In this document: positions 36,550 through 45,170 of the stretch, piece after piece | Position numbering within the stretch: position 1 is the stretch's first letter | How the letters are laid out: every line of letters starts with the position of its first letter | Assembly (NCBI RefSeq): GCF_000739655.1 | Contig: NZ_BATR01000103.1 | Coordinates: 1-64,000, forward strand | Source of the DNA: Verrucomicrobium sp. BvORR106 | Lineage (GTDB): Bacteria > Verrucomicrobiota > Verrucomicrobiia > Verrucomicrobiales > Verrucomicrobiaceae | DNA length: 64,000 nucleotides | Reading direction: 5' to 3' | The notes under the pieces: generated by a model | Databases searched by the model: none | The model's input: the letters and a program-made list of their open reading frames with translations, nothing else | Told to the model about the DNA's origin: nothing | Program-made: the position numbers and the translations under genes

Positions 36550-36584
36550 AAGCGGAACCTGCACGGCGGGTTCCGCTTTTTTGT
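36550..36584 (+). terminator. Rho-independent terminator after mdh
   Basis: Perfect 10-bp stem AAGCGGAACC / GGTTCCGCTT with a 9-nt loop and a TTTTTT tail. Confidence 0.92.
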
Positions 36585-36940
36585 GCCTACTGACCGAGGA
36601 AGATTCTGAGCAACGCGGAGCCATTTTGACGAAAAAGACAGTTTTCGGATCAATTCTCCCTAATTCCCATTGACTGAGTGTGGTATTGGGTTAGAACTAG
36701 CATGTGCAGGGCTGACCCAACCAATGGGATGCACCTCCGATGTCATGTAGAGCACTGACCGGTCGTCCGGAGTTACTCGCAGGCATTTGCCGCCACACCA
36801 CCAATTACGTCGGGATGACTGTTTCCCGGGCCAGGCATGTGGAGTCGAAGCAAGCGCTTCGGCCATAGATGGCCCCATCTCTCGTTTGCCCTGGCTGGTG
36901 AGGCTTCCTCGCATCGCATTGCCATTCCCCAGTTACTTCC
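36585..36940 (+). other. Intergenic region upstream of the second PSD1 gene
   Basis: No supported gene. TTGACT (36670-36675), a 16-bp spacer and TAGAAC (36692-36697) form a plausible sigma-70 promoter, which would give a 5' leader of about 240 nt. No riboswitch fold recognised. Confidence 0.4.
36670..36697 (+). promoter_or_regulatory. Candidate sigma-70 promoter for the second PSD1-DUF1501 pair
   Basis: TTGACT-N16-TAGAAC on the plus strand, after the mdh terminator and before the PSD1 gene; a simple motif match. Confidence 0.35.
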
Positions 36941-39622
36941 ATGGAGCCCTCATTCCATCCCTCTCTCCTACAAGACTTTATTGGAACTCATGCCGCCTTG
37001 CTGCGTCGCACGGTGGGTGCTGTGTCGGTTGTTGCCGGGCTTGCCGCCCCATCTTTGCTGGCCAATCCCGCACCAGATGCTGGACAGGACCAGTCGCTGG
37101 AATTCTTCGAGAAGAAGGTTCGTCCCATTCTCGTCAATCATTGCTACACCTGCCACTCTGCGGAGACCAAGCCCGCCGGCGGGTTGAGAGTGGATGATCG
37201 CAATGGCCTCATCATGGGCGGCGACGAAGGTCCGGCCGTGGTTCCAGGAAATCCCGACAAGAGTCTGCTCCTGACCCGGGTGCAGCGGAATCATGCCAAG
37301 GTCATGCCGAAGGAGGGTGAACTGCTGACCGACACCCAGATTGCCGATCTCTCCCAGTGGATCAAGGATGGCGCAACGTGGCCTCGGGAGCGTATCCCTG
37401 CGTCCATCGGTCGCGCCAGTGCAGAGTACGACAAGCTCAAAGCGGAACACTGGGCCTGGCAGCCCTTGAAGGCTCCGGCGGTGCCAGCCGTGAAAGACAC
37501 GGGGTGGGCACGCGATACCATTGACCAGTTCATCCTGGCCAAGTTGGAGGAAAAGCAGCTCTCCCCGGTGGCCGATGCGGACAAGGTCACCTTGATCCGC
37601 CGCGTCACTTATGATCTCACCGGCCTGCCGCCCAAGCCGGAGGACGTGTATGCCTTTTTGAAGGACTCATCGGACAATGCCTTCGCGAAGGTGGTGGATC
37701 GCTTGCTGCAGTCCCAGCAGTTTGCTGAGCAATGGGGACGTCACTGGCTGGATGTGGCCCGCTATGGCGAATCCACCGGACCCTCCCGCAACATCCCCTA
37801 TCCTCATGCGTGGAAGTATCGGGACTACGTGCTGGATGCGGTGAACCGTGACATTCCCTATGATCAGTTCATCCGGGAGCAGATCGCAGGAGATCTCCTG
37901 CCAGCGGAGTCATCCACCGAGCGTGACCGCTTGCTGACGGCCACCGGTTTCCTCGCCCTTGGGGTGAAGGACGTGAATCAGCGCTTCAAGGTGCGCTTTA
38001 CCATGGACAACGTGGACGAGCAGATCGATGCCGTGACCCGTTCGGTCCTGGGGCTCACGGTGAGTTGCGCCCGTTGCCACGATCACAAGTTTGATCCCAT
38101 TCCGGTGACGGACTACTACGCCCTCGCAGGCATCTTCACGAGCACCGACCACTGCGCCGGTGTCCGCAACAAGATGGGCGGCGGCGGCCTGGACTACTAT
38201 GATCCAGCCATGCTGGTGAAGCTCGCCTCTGACGCACCTCCGGTGCCGGAAGGGGACGTGGAAAAGCTGAAGGCGCAGGTCGCAGAGGCCAAAGAAGCCT
38301 GGGACAAAATCCGCGGCACTCCGGAAGGCCTGGCTCGCGGAGCCAACGGTCAGCCCAAGCAGCGCGCTTTCCGCCTGAAGTTTGACCGCCTTCAGGGCGA
38401 CTTGCTGGCCCTGACGGATCCTGCCGCCCGCGGTCATGCCGTTCACGGCGTACGTGACGCCAAGACCGTGGCGGATACAGAAGTTCGCATCCGCGGTGAA
38501 GCAGAACGTCTGGGGCCAACGGTGCCGCGTGGTTTCCTCAGCGCCTTCCAGGTCCCGGGAACGGAGCCCATCAATCCCCAGCAGAGCGGTCGTCTGGAAC
38601 TGGCCAAGTGGCTCACCAGCGCGAACAACCCTCTCACGGGGCGTGTCATCGTGAACCGTGTCTGGCAGAGCCTGTTCGGCACCGGCATTGTGAACACGGT
38701 GGACAACTTTGGTATCAATGGCGGTCAGCCCTCCCATCCGGAGTTGCTTGACTACCTGACCCAGGAGTTCGTCCGTGATGGCTGGTCGCTCAAGAAGCTC
38801 GTGCGCCGCGTGGTCCTGTCCCGCTCCTATCAGCTGGGGGTGGATGCTCCCGATGCCAATCGTGAAGTTGACCCCGCGAACCGGCTGGTCTGGCGTCACT
38901 CCCCCCGTCGTCTCACGGCGGAGGAGATTCGGGACACCTTGCTTGTCACTTCCGGTCAGATCCAGCCCAAGCCTGAAGCCTCCGCGGCCAAGGAACTGCG
39001 CATGATTGAGATGCGGGACAACGGCGCCGAGGCGGCATCGATTCATCGCGCCGCAGACAAGAGCCTCTCCCGTAGTGTCTATCTGCCGCTGCTCCGCGGC
39101 GTGACTCCGGGGAACCTACAGGCCTTTGACCCGGTTGAGCAGACGTTGGTGACCGGCCAGCGCGATGCCACCACGGTGCCCACCCAGGCGTTGTACCTGC
39201 TGAACTCACCCTTTGTGAGGAAGGAAGCACTCGCCCTGGCCAGCAAGGCGGCCGGAGATACGGCAAGGACCGCTGGTGATTGGGTGCGTCAGATCTACCT
39301 CCTGACTCTGGGGCGCTCCCCCAGCGATGTCGAGGCAGCCCGTGCCGAGCAGTTCCTGGCGGACTATGAGTCCACCTACCAGGCAGAGCTTGGCGATGCT
39401 CCAGTGCTCGCCCAGGCGGATGTCCGGGAAAGCTCTGACACCAGCACCACGGACGAGACGGCCGCCAAGCCGCCCGTTGTACCCGAGAACCCTGACAATG
39501 TGGACCGCTCCGACCAGGTGGTGGTGGATGAAGCGGTGGTGGCCCCTGACGCAAAAACCGCCGCATGGCTCAACCTGGTGCAGGCCCTCTACGCCTCTGC
39601 TGAGTTCCGTTTCGTGAGGTGA
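36941..39622 (+). CDS. PSD1/DUF1549-DUF1553 cytochrome-c-like secreted protein
   Basis: 893 residues. N-terminal export segment (LLRRTVGAVSVVAGLAAPSL, ending ANPA), PSCyt1 with CYTCH near residue 70, DUF1549 (DQFILAKLEEKQL; QWGRHWLDVARYGESTGPSR) with CxxCH in SCARCHDHKFDPI, and DUF1553 (NPLTGRVIVNRVWQSLFGTG, GQPSHPELLDYLTQEF, ATTVPTQALYLLNSPF). It lacks the discoidin-like insert of the paralogue at 30009 but has an acidic C-terminal extension (about 820-860). It pairs with the DUF1501 gene at 39780 across a 157-bp repeat-bearing gap. Confidence 0.9.
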   Translation: MEPSFHPSLLQDFIGTHAALLRRTVGAVSVVAGLAAPSLLANPAPDAGQDQSLEFFEKKVRPILVNHCYTCHSAETKPAGGLRVDDRNGLIMGGDEGPAVVPGNPDKSLLLTRVQRNHAKVMPKEGELLTDTQIADLSQWIKDGATWPRERIPASIGRASAEYDKLKAEHWAWQPLKAPAVPAVKDTGWARDTIDQFILAKLEEKQLSPVADADKVTLIRRVTYDLTGLPPKPEDVYAFLKDSSDNAFAKVVDRLLQSQQFAEQWGRHWLDVARYGESTGPSRNIPYPHAWKYRDYVLDAVNRDIPYDQFIREQIAGDLLPAESSTERDRLLTATGFLALGVKDVNQRFKVRFTMDNVDEQIDAVTRSVLGLTVSCARCHDHKFDPIPVTDYYALAGIFTSTDHCAGVRNKMGGGGLDYYDPAMLVKLASDAPPVPEGDVEKLKAQVAEAKEAWDKIRGTPEGLARGANGQPKQRAFRLKFDRLQGDLLALTDPAARGHAVHGVRDAKTVADTEVRIRGEAERLGPTVPRGFLSAFQVPGTEPINPQQSGRLELAKWLTSANNPLTGRVIVNRVWQSLFGTGIVNTVDNFGINGGQPSHPELLDYLTQEFVRDGWSLKKLVRRVVLSRSYQLGVDAPDANREVDPANRLVWRHSPRRLTAEEIRDTLLVTSGQIQPKPEASAAKELRMIEMRDNGAEAASIHRAADKSLSRSVYLPLLRGVTPGNLQAFDPVEQTLVTGQRDATTVPTQALYLLNSPFVRKEALALASKAAGDTARTAGDWVRQIYLLTLGRSPSDVEAARAEQFLADYESTYQAELGDAPVLAQADVRESSDTSTTDETAAKPPVVPENPDNVDRSDQVVVDEAVVAPDAKTAAWLNLVQALYASAEFRFVR

Positions 39623-39639
39623 TGGGGGAGAGGGGTGAG

Positions 39640-39721
39640 GGTTAGAAGTTATGGGTTATGAGCTGCGAGGCAATTCCCGGGAGCGGTCCCACTTCTAACA
39701 TCTAACCCTTAACGCCTAACC
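39640..39721. repeat. Intergenic inverted repeat, family A (second copy)
   Basis: The left arm at 39641-39662 begins GTTAGAAGTTATGGGTTATG and shares 22 identical bases with 26000-26021; the right arm (39691-39721) contains ACTTCTAACATCTAACCCTT. Confidence 0.75.
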
Positions 39722-39779
39722 TTTCTCCTCATCTGAAGTGCCTCCATCCATTTAACAAGCTTCCCCAATTCTAGTTACC

Positions 39780-41159
39780 ATGTTCCGTTCTCCTCAATCT
39801 CCCCAGCTGTCCCGCCGCACGGTGCTTCGCTCCAGCGGCGCGGGGTTTGGCTATCTTGCTCTCGCTGGCCTGCTTGGCCAGGATGCGCTGAAGTCCCAGG
39901 CATCTGCCGCGGTGGAGCAGCCGCTGCTTCCCAAGGCCCCGGTGCTGCCGACCAAGGCCAAGCGCATCATCTTCATCTTCATGGAAGGGGCCATGTCTCA
40001 GCATGACACCTTCGACTACAAGCCAGAGCTGATCCGCAGCAATGGCAAGTCGGGTCCCGGGGGCGGCACGGTGACGGCCTCCAAGTTCCGCTTCAAACAA
40101 TATGGTGAGACCGGCACCTACTTCTCGGAGTTGCTGCCGAACATCGCCAAGCACGCGGACAAGATGTGCTGGTTGCGCGGACTGCACACGGACACCCCGG
40201 CTCACCCGCAGGCGGTGGTGCAGTTGCACACTGGCAGTGCCAATGCCGCACTGACTCGGCCCAGCATGGGATCGTGGTTGCTGTACGGTCTGGGCACTGA
40301 CAATCAGGATCTGCCTGGCTACGTGACCATCAACCCGCCGCCGAACTTTGGCGGTGCCGTGAACTATGGCAGCGCTTTCTTGCCTGCTCACTATCAGGGC
40401 ACCCGCATCACGGACCAAGGGTACTTGCCGAATCTCAAAGCCGCCTCCGCCGCGAAGTTGCAGCGCAAGCAGCTCGACCTGATTCAGGGAATGAATCGCG
40501 ACTTCGCCCGTCAGGCGGGATCCCCGGATCCGGTGGATGGCATCATCGCCTCCTACGAACTGGGCTTCCGCATGCAGGACAAAGTGCCGGAACTGCTCGA
40601 TATCTCCAAGGAGCCGGAGCACATCCGCGATGCCTACGGCATCAAAGACGGCGCGGCGGGCTCATTTGCGCGCCAGTGCCTCATGGCCCGGCGTCTGAGT
40701 GAAGCAGGCGTGCGGTTCGTGGAAATTTGCCAGGGTGGCTGGGACCACCACAACAACCTGCACAAAGGCTTGCTGGATCGCACGGCCTCCATCGACCAGC
40801 CGACGGCGGCGTTGTTGTCTGACCTGGAAGCCCGTGGCATGCTGAATGACACCCTGGTGCTCTTTGGCTCCGAATTCGGACGTCTTCCCACGGCGCAGGG
40901 CCAGGATGGTCGTGATCACAACATCACCGGCTACTCTATGTTCCTTGCCGGCGCAGGCGTGAAAAAAGGCTTCACCTATGGCGCCACGGATGAACTGGGC
41001 ATCAAGGCCGTCGATGGTCGCATGCACACGAATGACCTGCACGCCACGCTCCTCGCCCTGATGGGCCTGGATCACGAGCGCTTGACTTACCGCTATGCCG
41101 GACGCGACTTCCGCCTCACGGACGTGGCCGGGGAGGTGGTGAAGGATATTTTTGCCTGA
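39780..41159 (+). CDS. DUF1501 family secreted protein
   Basis: 459 residues. Tat-type leader SRRTVLRSSGAGFGYLALAG. Motifs: HDTFDYKPELIRSN, GRPSMGSWLLYGLG-like segment (TRPSMGSWLLYGLG), FGSEFGRLPTAQG, GRDHNITGYSMFLAGAG and the end FRLTDVAGEVVKDIFA. More divergent than the other two copies in the window (GSEFGR in place of GGEFGR). Second gene of the pair with the PSD1 protein at 36941. Confidence 0.92.
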   Translation: MFRSPQSPQLSRRTVLRSSGAGFGYLALAGLLGQDALKSQASAAVEQPLLPKAPVLPTKAKRIIFIFMEGAMSQHDTFDYKPELIRSNGKSGPGGGTVTASKFRFKQYGETGTYFSELLPNIAKHADKMCWLRGLHTDTPAHPQAVVQLHTGSANAALTRPSMGSWLLYGLGTDNQDLPGYVTINPPPNFGGAVNYGSAFLPAHYQGTRITDQGYLPNLKAASAAKLQRKQLDLIQGMNRDFARQAGSPDPVDGIIASYELGFRMQDKVPELLDISKEPEHIRDAYGIKDGAAGSFARQCLMARRLSEAGVRFVEICQGGWDHHNNLHKGLLDRTASIDQPTAALLSDLEARGMLNDTLVLFGSEFGRLPTAQGQDGRDHNITGYSMFLAGAGVKKGFTYGATDELGIKAVDGRMHTNDLHATLLALMGLDHERLTYRYAGRDFRLTDVAGEVVKDIFA

Positions 41160-41165
41160 ACAGAA

Positions 41166-41270
41166 TGATGAATTAGGAATTTTGAATTATGAATTGAGGA
41201 TCAAACATCCGCAGATGCCTCCAACCTGTGCGGCCCAATTCATAATTCCTCATTCCTAATTCATAATTTA
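41166..41270. repeat. Intergenic inverted repeat, family B
   Basis: Arms around ATGAATTAGGAATT and ATGAATTG on the left and CAATTCATAATTCCTCATTC on the right, about 26 of 29 bases matching when inverted. It fills the gap between the convergent DUF1501 and glxA-type genes; the glxA-type stop codon lies at its edge. Confidence 0.8.
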
Positions 41271-42218
41271 GGGCATTCCTCTCCGCATGTGTCTTCTCAA
41301 CGCCTGCGGGCTTTGGCCGTAGAGTTTGACGAAGGCCTGGCGCATTCGCTCCGCCTGGCCGAATCCTACGCTAGCGGCGATGTGCTCTAGAGGTTCATCG
41401 CCGTCCTCGATTCGGGGGCGGGCGGCTTCGGCTCGAAGCCGTTCCACAGCACGGGCTGGGGTCTGTCCGGTCTCCGCGAGAAAGACGCGCCCAAACTGAC
41501 GGGTGCTCAGGCCCACCGCAGCGGCCATGGCATCTATGGGGAAGTCTTCTGCGAGGTGTTCCCGGGCGTAAGTCAACGCATCACGGATGCGATGGGATTC
41601 AGGTTCAAGATCCAACATGGCGGAGAACTGGGACTGCCCGCCCAGGCGGCGGTGGGACATGACCAGCTCCCGGGCCACGGTTTTGGATACGGTGGCTCCC
41701 AGATCTTCCTCGATGAGTGCGAGGGCCAGATCGATGCCGGCGGTGATGCCAGCGGAACTCCAGACCGGGCCGTCTTTGATGAAGATGCGGTCGTCGTCCA
41801 GCATCACGTCCGGGTGTTCTGTCCTGAACCTGCCGACATGCCGCCAGTGGGTGGTGGCTTTGCGACCAGTGAGCAGCCCCATGCGGGCCAGCAAAAAGGC
41901 TCCGGTGCAAACGCTGGCCACGCGACGTGATTTCTCCGCCGTGCGCTGAAGCCTGGCACATGAGTTCGGGGTGATGCAGCTTTGATGGACACCCCGGCCT
42001 CCTACGATGATGAGCGTATCCGGTGCGGCGAGGTCCGCCCGGAGGGAGACCACCTGAAGGCCAGCGGAACTGGGCACCAAGCCCCCAGATTCAGAGACCA
42101 CCTCGGTCGCATAGCTGCCAGGGCAGGCGCGCTCAGCCAGATCAAACGCCGAGAGCGGACCGCTGAGGTCGAGCAGTTGAAACTGGGGGAAGATGAAGAA
42201 GGTCACCTTTCTGCTCAT
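41268..42218 (-). CDS. GlxA-type transcriptional regulator (DJ-1/PfpI + AraC HTH)
   Basis: 316 residues. The N-terminal DJ-1/PfpI-like domain (VTFFIFPQFQLLDLSGPLSA, with SVCTGAFLLARMGLL carrying the nucleophile-elbow Cys) is followed by two AraC-type helix-turn-helices (DAMAAAVGLSTRQFGRVFLA, HIAASVGFGQAERMRQAFVK). Regulators of this type respond to small nitrogenous or aromatic metabolites. ATG at 42218 is preferred over upstream in-frame codons. It is divergent from the MFS gene with 67 bp between starts, so it probably controls that transporter. Confidence 0.92.
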   Translation of the reverse strand: MSRKVTFFIFPQFQLLDLSGPLSAFDLAERACPGSYATEVVSESGGLVPSSAGLQVVSLRADLAAPDTLIIVGGRGVHQSCITPNSCARLQRTAEKSRRVASVCTGAFLLARMGLLTGRKATTHWRHVGRFRTEHPDVMLDDDRIFIKDGPVWSSAGITAGIDLALALIEEDLGATVSKTVARELVMSHRRLGGQSQFSAMLDLEPESHRIRDALTYAREHLAEDFPIDAMAAAVGLSTRQFGRVFLAETGQTPARAVERLRAEAARPRIEDGDEPLEHIAASVGFGQAERMRQAFVKLYGQSPQALRRHMRRGMP

Positions 42219-42285
42219 GGCGTAAAATGTGGGATTTATGTCGTTTAGGACAGAAGTCTCTTGGGGCAAAGGTGGGAAGTCAACC

Positions 42286-43506
42286 ATGAACGCCAGCTCT
42301 CCCAATCGTCGCAATGCCCGGCTCCTCGCGGTCTGTCAGGCTCTCTACATCTGCGCCATCTCCATCGACCTCACCCTCACGGGGCTGACGGGATACGAGC
42401 TGGCGCCGGACAAATCCCTGGCCACGCTGCCCTTCGCCATGATCACCGTGTCAGGGGCCGTGGTGTCGTACTTTGCCGCCTTCCTCCTCCAGCGGCTCGG
42501 CAGGCGGTTGGGTTTCACTTTGGGGGCTCTCATCGGAGCCGCCGGTGGTGGGGTGTCCGTCTGGGCAGTGATGGAAGGCCGCTTCTGGCTCTTCTGTGCT
42601 GGCACGGCAGGCGTGGGGGTTTACCAAGCGTTCGCTCTGTATTACAGGTTGGCGGCCGCTGACGCTGTGGAGCCTGAGGCCAAGAGTCGGGCTATTTCGA
42701 CGGTGTTGGCCGGCGGGGTGCTGGCGGCCATCCTCGGGCCTGCGCTCGCGGCCTGGAGCAAGGACCTGATTCCCTCAGCCCTGTTTGCCGGGGCATACCT
42801 GATGGTCGCCCTGTTGGGATTGGTGGCCGCAGGGTTGTTGTGGGCGTTCTATCGCGATGGCGATTCGATTGAGTCCGGTGGGGCGCAGGCTGTTAATGGA
42901 GGGCCTCCACGTTCGTTGGCGGTCATTGTCCGGCAGCCGGTGTTTGTGGCATCCATGGCCAACAACGTGATCGGCTCGGTCACCATGTTGTTTGTGATGA
43001 CGGCTGCGCCTCTGGCCGCCGTGTCGTGTCACCATAGCATTGACGATGGGGCCAGCATCATTCAATGGCATCTGGTAGGCATGTACGCTCCGTCGCTCAT
43101 CACGGGGTGGCTGATCCGCAGGTTCGGACTGCTCACTCTGTTGCTGACTGGGGGAGTTCTGAATGTGGCGTGTGTTGTGGCAGCGGTGTCATCGACGAGT
43201 TTGCCTGCATTTTATGCGGCGCTCTTTGCTCTCGGGGTGGGGTGGAACTTCATGTTCGTCGGCGGCAGCACGCTTCAGGCGCAATCGTATCGTCCCTCGG
43301 AGAGGGCCAAGACCCAAGGCGTGTCGGAGTTTCTACGCTACGCCACCACGGCGGGGGCCACGCTGGCCGCGGGCCCGGTGCTCCAGCATTATGGATGGAG
43401 CACGGTCAACTTCGCCATTCTGCCGCTGTTGTTCGTGGCTACGGCGATGACCCTCTGGTGGGGGAGGCAGGAGCGTGCCGCAAAAAAAGAACCCCTGCCA
43501 GCGTGA
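42286..43506 (+). CDS. MFS transporter
   Basis: 406 residues with about 12 membrane helices. The MFS loop 2-3 motif appears as LLQRLGRRLGFTLGALIGAA. No substrate signature. ATG at 42286 is preferred over an in-frame ATG at 42229. The gene is divergent from the GlxA-type regulator, which points to efflux or uptake of the regulator's ligand. Its stop codon lies inside a hairpin that also terminates the opposing gene. Confidence 0.88.
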   Translation: MNASSPNRRNARLLAVCQALYICAISIDLTLTGLTGYELAPDKSLATLPFAMITVSGAVVSYFAAFLLQRLGRRLGFTLGALIGAAGGGVSVWAVMEGRFWLFCAGTAGVGVYQAFALYYRLAAADAVEPEAKSRAISTVLAGGVLAAILGPALAAWSKDLIPSALFAGAYLMVALLGLVAAGLLWAFYRDGDSIESGGAQAVNGGPPRSLAVIVRQPVFVASMANNVIGSVTMLFVMTAAPLAAVSCHHSIDDGASIIQWHLVGMYAPSLITGWLIRRFGLLTLLLTGGVLNVACVVAAVSSTSLPAFYAALFALGVGWNFMFVGGSTLQAQSYRPSERAKTQGVSEFLRYATTAGATLAAGPVLQHYGWSTVNFAILPLLFVATAMTLWWGRQERAAKKEPLPA

Positions 43507-43519
43507 CCTCTGGCAGGGG
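43482..43519 (-). terminator. Rho-independent terminator for the Coa1-like gene, overlapping the MFS stop
   Basis: Perfect 10-bp stem (CCCCTGCCAG / CTGGCAGGGG, 8-nt loop); on the minus strand it is followed by TTCTTTTTTT. The MFS stop codon at 43504-43506 lies in the loop. Confidence 0.85.
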
Positions 43520-43560
43520 CGGATTCGAGAAACTAGATGGATGGCCGGAAAGGCCTGTTG

Positions 43561-44058
43561 CTAGTTTTGCGTGGCTGGGGCCGTGGCCGGAGCGGCAGCG
43601 GGATCGGCAGGCTGGCCCTCGGTCAGCAGGTCGATGTCAGGACCACTCGGGGCGACTTTGGCGTTCAGCACGCTGAACTGCCATTCGCCACCTGCGGGCT
43701 TGGAAGCCGTGGCGGTGACCACGGCGGCGCGGCCGCTGGTACCTTCCAGGGTGAGGATGATGTTGGCTTCACCCGCACCATTGTTGGTGCTGGCGGAGCC
43801 CATCGGGGAGAAGAAGTTCTCCTTGATGGGTGTGCCAATGGCCGCCTGAAGGGCGGGGGAGTTCTGCGCCTTGGACAGAGCGATCTTGTACGCATCGGTC
43901 TGCTTGATAGCACCCAGAACGACAAAAACGAAGCCCACGACGCCGGCGATGCCGAGCGCGATCAGGCCGAGGCAACCGCCACAGCCAAAGAGGACCCATT
44001 TCTTGCCGCTGCTTTTGGGAGCGGGGTTCTGCTGATATCCGGGAGGTGTCGAGGTCAT
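43561..44058 (-). CDS. Coa1/Tim21-like membrane-anchored protein
   Basis: 165 residues. A cytoplasmic start, one membrane helix (about 25-49, ending FVFVVLGAI) preceded by a Cys-Gly run (VLFGCGGCLG), then a soluble domain whose pattern (PALQAAIGTPIKENFF, GEANIILTLEGTSGRAAV, GGEWQFSVLNAKV) matches the cytochrome-oxidase assembly Coa1/Tim21 fold seen in bacterial homologues. Ala/Pro-rich tail. No oxidase genes nearby. ATG at 44058 is preferred to an ATG 26 codons upstream. Confidence 0.75.
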   Translation of the reverse strand: MTSTPPGYQQNPAPKSSGKKWVLFGCGGCLGLIALGIAGVVGFVFVVLGAIKQTDAYKIALSKAQNSPALQAAIGTPIKENFFSPMGSASTNNGAGEANIILTLEGTSGRAAVVTATASKPAGGEWQFSVLNAKVAPSGPDIDLLTEGQPADPAAAPATAPATQN

Positions 44059-44209
44059 ATGAAGGTATAGATTAACTGTTTTGTGTATCGAGCAACTGAC
44101 GAAATGGGGATGTATGGACTTCCGCCAATGTGACATAGGATTTACCTGCCCTTGACGTCGGAGTCACGCCTCACGAACGTACCGGCCCGTTTTTTTTGGT
44201 GAATCCCTC

Positions 44210-45124
44210 ATGAAACTGCTCCGCCCCTGGCTGGAACTGGCCCGCATCTCCAATCTGCCGACTGCCTGGACAAACGTCCTGGCGGGGTGGCTGCTGGCGG
44301 GTGGTGGGCAGAACTATGCTGCGCTCGGCTGGCTTCTGTTGGGGGGATCGTTGTTGTACACCGGCGGCATGATCCTGAATGACGCTGCGGATGTGAAGTT
44401 TGACCGGGAGCACCGCAAGGAGCGTCCCATCCCCTCAGGCCGGGTCTCGGCAGGTTTGGTCTGGCTGGTGGGTCTTGGGATGATGTTTGTCGGCGCGGGA
44501 GCTTTCATCTTGGGCGCTGGGGCCTGTCCCTGGCTGGTCGGGGGGCTGGTGCTGGCCATTCTGGCTTACGACTTCTATCACAAGCCCTGGGCAGGGTCGG
44601 TCTTCGTCATGGGCAGTTGCCGCACCTTGCTGGTGCTCTCTGCCGCCTCAGCCGTGACCGGCGGTCTGGATCCGCGGGCAGACCTTGCGGTCATCTTGCG
44701 GGCCGTTGCCTTGGGCGGCTACATTGTCGGGGTGACATTGATCGCGCGACACGAATCCCGCCCCACCCAAGCCGGTGGCTGGCAGCGCATGGTCGGTTAC
44801 CTCGGCCTGGGCCTGCCGGTCCTGGTCACCGCGGGCATCCTGGCCACCCAGCAGCCTGTGGTCGCCTATTTCCAAAAACCTCAGTGGACGCATGCAGTGG
44901 CCCTGGCTGCGATGCTGCCCGTCATCCTCTGCGTAAGGAAGGCCCTGAGGCTCATGCGGACGCCTCCTCCGTCAAACATCGGACGTGCCGTCGGCCTTTT
45001 GCTGGCGGGAATCGTATTTGTAGATGGGCTGGCTGTCGGTCTGACGGCTCCCGCGTTTACCCTCCTGTTCGCGCTGTCCTTCCCGCTGTTGCTTCTGTGG
45101 CAGAGAAAGATCGCGGCCACGTAA
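44210..45124 (+). CDS. eboC: UbiA-family prenyltransferase, EboC-like
   Basis: 304 residues with about eight membrane helices. The first Asp-rich motif is NDAADVKFDREHRKERPIPS, which binds Mg-diphosphate in this family; the second is less canonical (LAYDFYHKPW). The neighbour is an EboD-like dehydroquinate-synthase homologue, and the two occur together in the ebo clusters (eboABCDEF) of cyanobacteria and other phyla. I therefore read it as EboC rather than ubiquinone, menaquinone or haem UbiA. The other ebo genes are not in the window. 46 bp before eboD. Confidence 0.72.
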   Translation: MKLLRPWLELARISNLPTAWTNVLAGWLLAGGGQNYAALGWLLLGGSLLYTGGMILNDAADVKFDREHRKERPIPSGRVSAGLVWLVGLGMMFVGAGAFILGAGACPWLVGGLVLAILAYDFYHKPWAGSVFVMGSCRTLLVLSAASAVTGGLDPRADLAVILRAVALGGYIVGVTLIARHESRPTQAGGWQRMVGYLGLGLPVLVTAGILATQQPVVAYFQKPQWTHAVALAAMLPVILCVRKALRLMRTPPPSNIGRAVGLLLAGIVFVDGLAVGLTAPAFTLLFALSFPLLLLWQRKIAAT

Positions 45125-45170
45125 GCGTAGATATCCACCCTTCATCACCCTCCCAGAAAGACACTGTTAG

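Noticed and set aside
36660-36914. 84-codon minus-strand frame upstream of the second PSD1 gene
   Set aside because: No domain or ribosome site, and the region holds a plausible plus-strand promoter.
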